10,464 bases of DNA, taken from Candidatus Limnocylindria bacterium (GTDB taxonomy: Bacteria > Chloroflexota > Limnocylindria > QHBO01). The notes beneath the pieces were generated by a model, which saw only the letters and a list, made by a program, of their open reading frames with translations, made no database searches and was not told the origin of the DNA. The stretch is from contig JASLBU010000017.1 of NCBI GenBank assembly GCA_030146365.1, positions 1 to 10,464 on the forward strand, given 5' to 3'. A program made the position numbers and the translations under genes. Shown here in pieces: positions 6,326 through 10,464 of the stretch (its first letter is position 1; each line of letters starts with the position of its first letter).

Positions 6326-7638
6326 CCGGAACGGAGTACCAGGAGGCCGCCTGTCGCTGCCACCACGGAGGCCCCCAGGATCGCCACCTTCGTGACATCG
6401 AGCAGGGCTGCCTCGCCGGCGAACGCGAGCTCGCCGATGAAGAGCGACATCGTGAACCCGATTCCCGCCACCCAGCCGGCTCCCCAGATGTGGCGCCACG
6501 TCACGCCCGAGGGCAGCTCGGCCCAGCCGAGTCGCACGACACCCCACGCCAGACCCAGGATTCCAACCTGCTTGCCGATCAGGAGGCCGAGCAGGACGCC
6601 ATGAGCGACCGGGCTCCCGAGCGCGCTGCCAGCGTTCATGCCCAGTGGCACGCCGGCGTTCGCCAGGGCGAACAGCGGCACCACCAGGTAGGCCACCCAT
6701 GGATGGAGGTTGTGCTCCATCCGCTGCAAGGGGGTCTGGATCGCCTCCGTCGCGTCTTCGAGATCCGTCAGCGCAGACTGGCGCTCGTCACTGCGCCGCA
6801 CGTCATCGGCATGGTCCGCGTCGTCGAAGGCGTCGAGGAGATCGCGAGCTCGCCGCACGAAGCTCGCCCCGTCGATGCGCGTCGTTGCCGGGACGGTGAA
6901 GGCCAGCAGAACACCCGCAATCGTGGGGTGGATGCCGCTCGCCAGCACGGCCGCCCAGAGTGCGATCCCCAGAACCGCGTATGGCAGATAGCTCCGCGCC
7001 TGGAGGCGATTTGCCGCGACGAGCAGAACAAGTACCACGGCAGCCGCGCCGAGCGCCGGGAGCGACACGTCGCTGGAGTAGAAGACGGCGATGACGAGGA
7101 TGGCCATCAGGTCGTCGGCGATTGCGAGGGCCGTCACGAACACCTTGAGGCCCAGTGGCACGCGGGAGCCCAGAACGGCGAGTACGCCGAGGGCGAAGGC
7201 GATGTCGGTGGCCATCGGCACTCCCCACCCCTCGCTGCCGTCGGCGCCGGCGGTGACTGCGAGGAAGATGACTGCGGGCACCACGGCGCCACCGAGGGCG
7301 GCGGCGATGGGAAGCAGCGCACGTCGGGGCGATCGAAGCTCACCGATGAGCACTTCCCGCTTGATCTCCAACCCAACGACGAAGAAAAAGACCGCCATCA
7401 GCCCGTCGTTGATCCAGAAGTGGAGTGACTTCGAGAATCCGACGTCACCCAACCGCACGGCCAGGGGCGTCTCCCAGAGGGCGGTGTAGCTCTCGCCGAA
7501 CGGTGAGTTGACCCACACCAGCGCAACGACTGCGGCGGCCAGCAACAGCAGGCCACCCGACGCTTCCGTATGCAGGAAGTTTCGGAGTGGTGCGAGGACC
7601 CGATCGACGGGCCGAGGGTCTCCCACGGAGCCCGTCAC
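6310..7638 (-). CDS. nhaA: Na+/H+ antiporter NhaA
   Basis: NhaA is an inner-membrane antiporter that expels Na+ in exchange for protons and supports pH and salt homeostasis. The 442-aa product has the family hallmarks: FFFVVGLEIKREVLIGELRS (84-103), GWGVPMATDIAFALGVL (137-153) with D145 corresponding to E. coli D133, ALAIADDLMAILVIAVFY (170-187) with the ion-binding pair D175/D176, GKQVGI (355-360) with K356 corresponding to K300, and GIGFTMSLFIGELAF (392-406). It is longer than the E. coli protein (388 aa); the extra length is mostly an acidic hydrophilic loop around 255-310 (AFDDADHADDVRRSDE region). The GTG start overlaps the stop of the DUF421 frame by four bases (GTGA), implying translational coupling within the right-hand operon. 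All key transport residues are intact, so function is likely. Confidence 0.97.
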   Translation of the reverse strand: MTGSVGDPRPVDRVLAPLRNFLHTEASGGLLLLAAAVVALVWVNSPFGESYTALWETPLAVRLGDVGFSKSLHFWINDGLMAVFFFVVGLEIKREVLIGELRSPRRALLPIAAALGGAVVPAVIFLAVTAGADGSEGWGVPMATDIAFALGVLAVLGSRVPLGLKVFVTALAIADDLMAILVIAVFYSSDVSLPALGAAAVVLVLLVAANRLQARSYLPYAVLGIALWAAVLASGIHPTIAGVLLAFTVPATTRIDGASFVRRARDLLDAFDDADHADDVRRSDERQSALTDLEDATEAIQTPLQRMEHNLHPWVAYLVVPLFALANAGVPLGMNAGSALGSPVAHGVLLGLLIGKQVGILGLAWGVVRLGWAELPSGVTWRHIWGAGWVAGIGFTMSLFIGELAFAGEAALLDVTKVAILGASVVAATGGLLVLRSGSPAR

Positions 7639-8125
7639 CGATCGCGTCCCATGCCGCCGGCGGTCGACGGGACAACGCTGACCGACCCATCTGTTCCGAT
7701 AATCATCGCTTCGACGCCGGTGACGCGTGCCACGCCGTTGATTCGGGCAGCCTGCTCGATCTCGGCGCTCGCTACCCGTTCACGCCGCATGGCGCCGTGA
7801 AGCATCTCCCCGGTTCTAACCACCAACGTCGGCTCCGATTTCACCAGGTTCGCGCCCGTTGGCACTCGGACGCCTGCGTAGGCCACGACGTACTGCAACC
7901 CCACCAGAAGAGCCAGGGCAACGAGCCCCTCGACGAGGGTGACGTCCTTGGACAGCAGAATGGTGGCGACTGTCGAGCCCAGCGCGACGGTCACCACGAT
8001 GTCGAAGGCATTCAGCTTGGAGAGCGTCCGCTATCCGGAGACCCTGCGAACAGCGCCAGGTAGCGGGCGACGACGACGACGACGACGACGATGGTGGGCA
8101 CCGGCTCCCAGCCGGCGAAAACCAT
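7635..8125 (-). pseudogene. DUF421 (YetF-like) membrane protein gene, frameshifted near its 5' end
   Basis: The 120-codon frame 7997-7635 is the C-terminal two thirds of a DUF421 protein: VTVALGSTVATILLSKDVTLVEG, then VKSEPTLVVRTGEMLHGAMRRE and the ending IIGTDGSVSVVP. The family sequence extends upstream in the same frame as RTLSKLNAFDIV (about 8028-7993), but a TAG immediately precedes RTL. The N-terminal membrane helix is found in another frame: ATG 8123-8125, MVFAGWEPVPTIV, seven valines, ARYLALF (to about 8050). A short piece, GLRIA, in the third frame (about 8046-8032) matches the family segment between them (xLLRIAGKRTLSKL type). At least two small indels between about 8050 and 8030 therefore break the gene. 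If translated from an internal start, the remaining frame lacks the first membrane helix. It lies between the channel gene and nhaA and overlaps nhaA by 4 bp. DUF421 proteins are poorly characterised integral membrane proteins. Confidence 0.72.
8068..8091. repeat. Trinucleotide repeat, eight CGA units
   Basis: Eight tandem cga units; on the minus strand they read as GTC codons and give a run of seven valines in the first membrane helix of the DUF421 protein. As the unit is 3 bp, slippage changes helix length, not the reading frame, so it does not itself explain the frameshifts 20-40 bp away. Confidence 0.85.
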
Positions 8126-8167
8126 TCGGGCATGCGAAGGCGGGTGCAGGATCGGGGCCGCCGAAGG

Positions 8168-8896
8168 TCACGGCCCCTCGGATTCCCTCGCCGATCCGGT
8201 CCTGGTGCCCGTAGCCCGCCGGCCGAACAGCATGGCGCCGAGGACTCCAGCCACGTAGCCGAGTAGTACCAGGCCAGCCAGCATGAGCACCAACGCAACG
8301 AGACGGCCGCCGATGGTCACCGGCTCGGTGGCCGCGCCGACCGTCGTGATCGTCGCGGCCGCCCACCACAGGGCTTCCCCGTAGTCGGTGATGCCCGACT
8401 GCGGGGCGTCGGCTTCGAACATGAGGAGCGCGGCGGACCCCAACAGGACCGCCGTCGCCGTCAGCGCGGCCGCGTATCCCGCTCGGGTCCATGCCAGCGC
8501 GGAGTTGAGGGTCCGCGCGGCCCGGTTGAACCCGGCCACCGCCCGCACTGCGTTGATGGCCCGGACGGACCGCACCAGTCGCAGGATGCGAAACGCACGG
8601 AAGAACGGCAGGACAAGGGAGATCGCGGTGAGCCAGTTGCGACGCAGGTAACGAAGGCGGTCCGGACTGATCGCGATCCCCAGCAGGAATTGGACGATGA
8701 AGAAGCCCCAGATCGCCAGGAGCAGCCACCGCAGGGCGCCCGGCACCGCGTCGCCCTGTGCCGTCACGACCAGCTCGGCGGCGAGCGCCACGGCAAAGAC
8801 GATCGCCAGGAACGTGCCGGGCCCCTCGAGCATGCGCTCCACGCGCGCCACCAGCCGCCAGCGGCCCAGTCTGGCCTCCGGTTCACGGCTGCTCAC
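8168..8896 (-). CDS. Voltage-sensor-type ion channel with an altered selectivity filter
   Basis: A 242-aa protein with six membrane segments arranged as in voltage-gated K+ channels: S1 (27-47), S2 (54-77), S3 (86-98), an S4-like helix with regularly spaced arginines (FRAFRILRLVRSVRAINAVR, 99-118), S5 (139-161), pore loop (172-190) and S6 (196-222). The pore helix EALWWAAATITTVG is typical, but the usual TVGYGD filter reads T185-V186-G187-A188-A189-T190, followed by the normal EPVTIGGR. The replaced Tyr, Gly and Asp make ordinary K+ selectivity doubtful. The GTG start overlaps the stop of the DUF2254 gene by four bases (GTGA). It is the second gene of the DUF2254 - channel - DUF421 - NhaA operon. 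The family is clear; the transported ion is not. Confidence 0.9.
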   Translation of the reverse strand: MSSREPEARLGRWRLVARVERMLEGPGTFLAIVFAVALAAELVVTAQGDAVPGALRWLLLAIWGFFIVQFLLGIAISPDRLRYLRRNWLTAISLVLPFFRAFRILRLVRSVRAINAVRAVAGFNRAARTLNSALAWTRAGYAAALTATAVLLGSAALLMFEADAPQSGITDYGEALWWAAATITTVGAATEPVTIGGRLVALVLMLAGLVLLGYVAGVLGAMLFGRRATGTRTGSARESEGP

Positions 8897-10131
8897 GTTG
8901 AAGCCACCTGCGAAAACGCGCCGAGCCCCAGCGCTCGGCGCACACGGGCGACGGCCGGCCTGTGGGGGTCGTCGACCGCCGCCTCGATCGTGTCGAGCGA
9001 CTGCGCCAGCGTCCTTGCCACGCTCGGGATGTCGTGACCGAAATGGTGGATCTCCTCGAACGCAGTCGGCACGAGGTCTTCGAACTCAGGGCGGACAGTC
9101 TGGAGCCGGAGGACTCCGTCCGAGCCGAGATGGCGCTGCGGCGCCAACTGTGCCCTCCCGGCGGCGACAAGGATGTCGACGAGGCGATGCAGCACGTTGC
9201 GGGCGGTGGTCGGGTATTTGATGCCGGGCGACAGTGCCTTCACGGCGATGTCCACCAGCTGCTGGATGCCGAACTCGGGGTCCTGGTAGACCACTCGGTC
9301 GTCACCCACACTGACGTGCGCGTGAAGCTTGTCGCTGAGGTCATGGGACTCGGCCGCACCGCAGACGCGGAACAGCGGCGCATGCTTCTGCACCCACCCC
9401 CCCGGCGCCGTCTCGAGCGCGACGACGACGTCCTCCGCTTCGGCGAGATCCCGGAGGGCATCGACCTGGACGTATTGCAGGTAGCCGCTCCGGAGGGCGT
9501 ACACCAAGCGACCGCCATCCGGCGGCTGAGCGGGCGGTTCATCGCGCACGGCGTCGTGGGCGCTGGCCTGCCGGTCGATCTTCTCCAGCGTTTCCTCGGC
9601 GACCACGGCCGTGATGTGTGACACCTGCATGCGTGTGGCGATGTGGTGGACGAAGTACACCAACAGGGCGACCGCCACGATCGCCAGGACGACCGCGCCC
9701 GTCACGGCGGCGAAGGGGACGAACTCCTCCCTGGTGTCATCGGCGGTGCGGACGACCCTCAGTACCAGGAGCGAGTACACGAACGTGCCGATCAGGCTCC
9801 CCAACGTCATCTGGCTCGCCCGGTCGCGCATGAAGTTCCGCAGCAGCCGCGGTGAGTACTGCGCGGAGGCGAGTTGAAGTGCCACGATGGTGATCGAGAA
9901 CACCACGCCGACGACCGTCATCATCGAAGAGGCGATCGCGGACAGGAGCCCCCTGGCGCCCGCGAGACCGCCGCTGAACACCAGGGCGATTTCGCTTCCC
10001 GACCCGGATGTGACGTTGCGCTCCAGCGCTACGAGTCCCAGGGCGCCAGCAGCACAGGCGACCACCCACAACGCGGGAACGAACCACAGGCTCTCCCCCA
10101 GCGCATCCAGGATTTTCCGGAACGGCACCAT
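8893..10131 (-). CDS. DUF2254 predicted membrane protein
   Basis: A 412-aa membrane protein of the DUF2254 family, function not established. Four membrane segments are visible (about 16-36, 62-88, 108-127, 140-162). The second contains the family signature ASSMMTVVGVVFSITIVALQLASAQYSPRLLRNFMRD. It is followed by HHIATRMQVSHI and a long cytosolic domain (about 175-400) with GYLQYVQVDALRDLAE, DRVVYQDPEFGIQQLVDIAVKALSPGIKYPTTA and a His-rich FEEIHHFGHD. In the ALSPGI-ND-P-TA motif of the family, the usual Asn-Asp is Lys305-Tyr306 here. ATG at 10131 has no obvious Shine-Dalgarno. It is the first gene of the operon with the channel, DUF421 and nhaA, suggesting a link to ion or membrane homeostasis. 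Confidence 0.87.
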   Translation of the reverse strand: MVPFRKILDALGESLWFVPALWVVACAAGALGLVALERNVTSGSGSEIALVFSGGLAGARGLLSAIASSMMTVVGVVFSITIVALQLASAQYSPRLLRNFMRDRASQMTLGSLIGTFVYSLLVLRVVRTADDTREEFVPFAAVTGAVVLAIVAVALLVYFVHHIATRMQVSHITAVVAEETLEKIDRQASAHDAVRDEPPAQPPDGGRLVYALRSGYLQYVQVDALRDLAEAEDVVVALETAPGGWVQKHAPLFRVCGAAESHDLSDKLHAHVSVGDDRVVYQDPEFGIQQLVDIAVKALSPGIKYPTTARNVLHRLVDILVAAGRAQLAPQRHLGSDGVLRLQTVRPEFEDLVPTAFEEIHHFGHDIPSVARTLAQSLDTIEAAVDDPHRPAVARVRRALGLGAFSQVAST

Positions 10132-10402
10132 CAGCGATCGAGCCCGCTGGGGGCGCCCAGAGTCAGGCGCATGGCCTCGGACCGAGCAGGATAGGGGCCA
10201 CCTCCAGCGGCACGGATTGGCGGGATCGCGAGCCGTGGAGACCCTGGCAGGATGCGATGGTACGGCCGGGTACGGAACAGTCGGCGGGCACCTGCAACGA
10301 TCGTGACCGGCGTCGATCCGCCCGCCACAGGGCGCCCGGCACCGAGTTCACCGCCCGACCAGCGTCCGCCTGGCGCGGTCCACACAACGAATGGAGCAAA
10401 CC
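10132..10402. other. Divergent intergenic region between DUF2254 and a response regulator
   Basis: This 271-bp stretch should hold the start signals of both the minus-strand operon and the plus-strand response regulator. I found no strong -35/-10 pair, riboswitch or convincing operator by eye. A minus-strand open frame crosses it and ends TGATG at the DUF2254 start, but its composition (Arg/Gly/Pro-rich, no family pattern) looks non-coding. Confidence 0.4.
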
Positions 10403-10464
10403 ATGTCCAGTCGCCGCCGCGTTGCGCTCGTCGACGACAGCCCGGAGATCCGGCTGCTCGGCCT
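10403..10464 (+). CDS. Response regulator receiver domain, 3' end outside window
   Basis: The first 20 codons after ATG 10403 read MSSRRRVALVDDSPEIRLLG, the classic beta-1 strand and acidic Asp pair (D11, D12) of a receiver domain leading into helix alpha-1. A GGAG ribosome site lies at 10393-10396, six bases before the start. Transcription is divergent from the DUF2254 operon. The phosphoacceptor, output domain and length cannot be seen, so it may be a stand-alone receiver or a full regulator. Confidence 0.82.
   Translation, partial: MSSRRRVALVDDSPEIRLLG

Noticed and set aside
6289..7428. Plus-strand open frame of 379 codons
   Set aside because: It is antisense to nhaA, whose catalytic residues are all intact; the product is His/Arg/Glu-rich noise typical of GC-rich shadows.
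8962..9621. Plus-strand open frame of 219 codons
   Set aside because: It lies fully inside the DUF2254 gene on the opposite strand and shows no independent motif.
10131..10385. 84-codon minus-strand frame ending TGATG at the DUF2254 start, possible leader gene
   Set aside because: It has no ribosome site, composition looks non-coding, and the overlap can arise by chance.

Overview
The window is a GC-rich, densely packed bacterial chromosome segment. No rRNA, tRNA, phage, IS element or CRISPR array was seen. The mix of genes (LCP-family wall protein with a Thr-Pro linker, Tat-exported GH3 enzyme, long-form NhaA, DUF2254 and DUF421 membrane proteins, single-domain response regulators) would suit a Chloroflexota- or Actinomycetota-like organism. 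That placement is an inference from gene style, not a proven assignment.

Layout. Positions 1-978 (+) hold the 3' part of a LytR-CpsA-Psr (LCP) protein. It converges on a long minus-strand block that fills the rest of the window. From left to right on the minus strand: a decayed Crp/Fnr regulator remnant (1001-1400, at least three frame changes); a receiver-like protein that has lost its phosphorylation residues (1428-1961); a Tat-exported GH3 beta-N-acetylhexosaminidase-like enzyme (2039-3463); a two-gene unit of an ArsR regulator (4578-4949) and a DUF4396 membrane protein fused to a cupredoxin domain (3538-4578); a secreted CHRD/SodC-like protein (5074-5703) with its own terminator; a 5'-truncated receiver fragment (5966-6325); and an ion-transport/membrane operon read in the order DUF2254 - ion channel - DUF421 (frameshifted) - NhaA (10131 down to 6310). 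A plus-strand response regulator begins at 10403 and runs off the window.

How the genes may work together. The ArsR gene has a near-ideal promoter/operator: a 28-bp palindrome spans the -35 and -10 boxes, and the ATG sits where transcription should start. This suggests an autoregulated, probably leaderless, metal-responsive unit controlling an unusual membrane-anchored copper-type protein. The neighbouring secreted CHRD/SodC-like protein may belong to the same extracytoplasmic metal or oxidative-stress response. The right-hand operon combines Na+/H+ exchange, a voltage-sensor-type channel with an aberrant selectivity filter, and two poorly characterised membrane families. Its genes are joined by 4-nt GTGA overlaps.

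The most unusual general feature is the concentration of damaged genes: a Crp/Fnr remnant, a phospho-dead receiver, a beheaded receiver and a frameshifted DUF421 gene, among otherwise intact long genes. This is either local erosion of regulatory genes or localized sequence error, and read-level data would decide.
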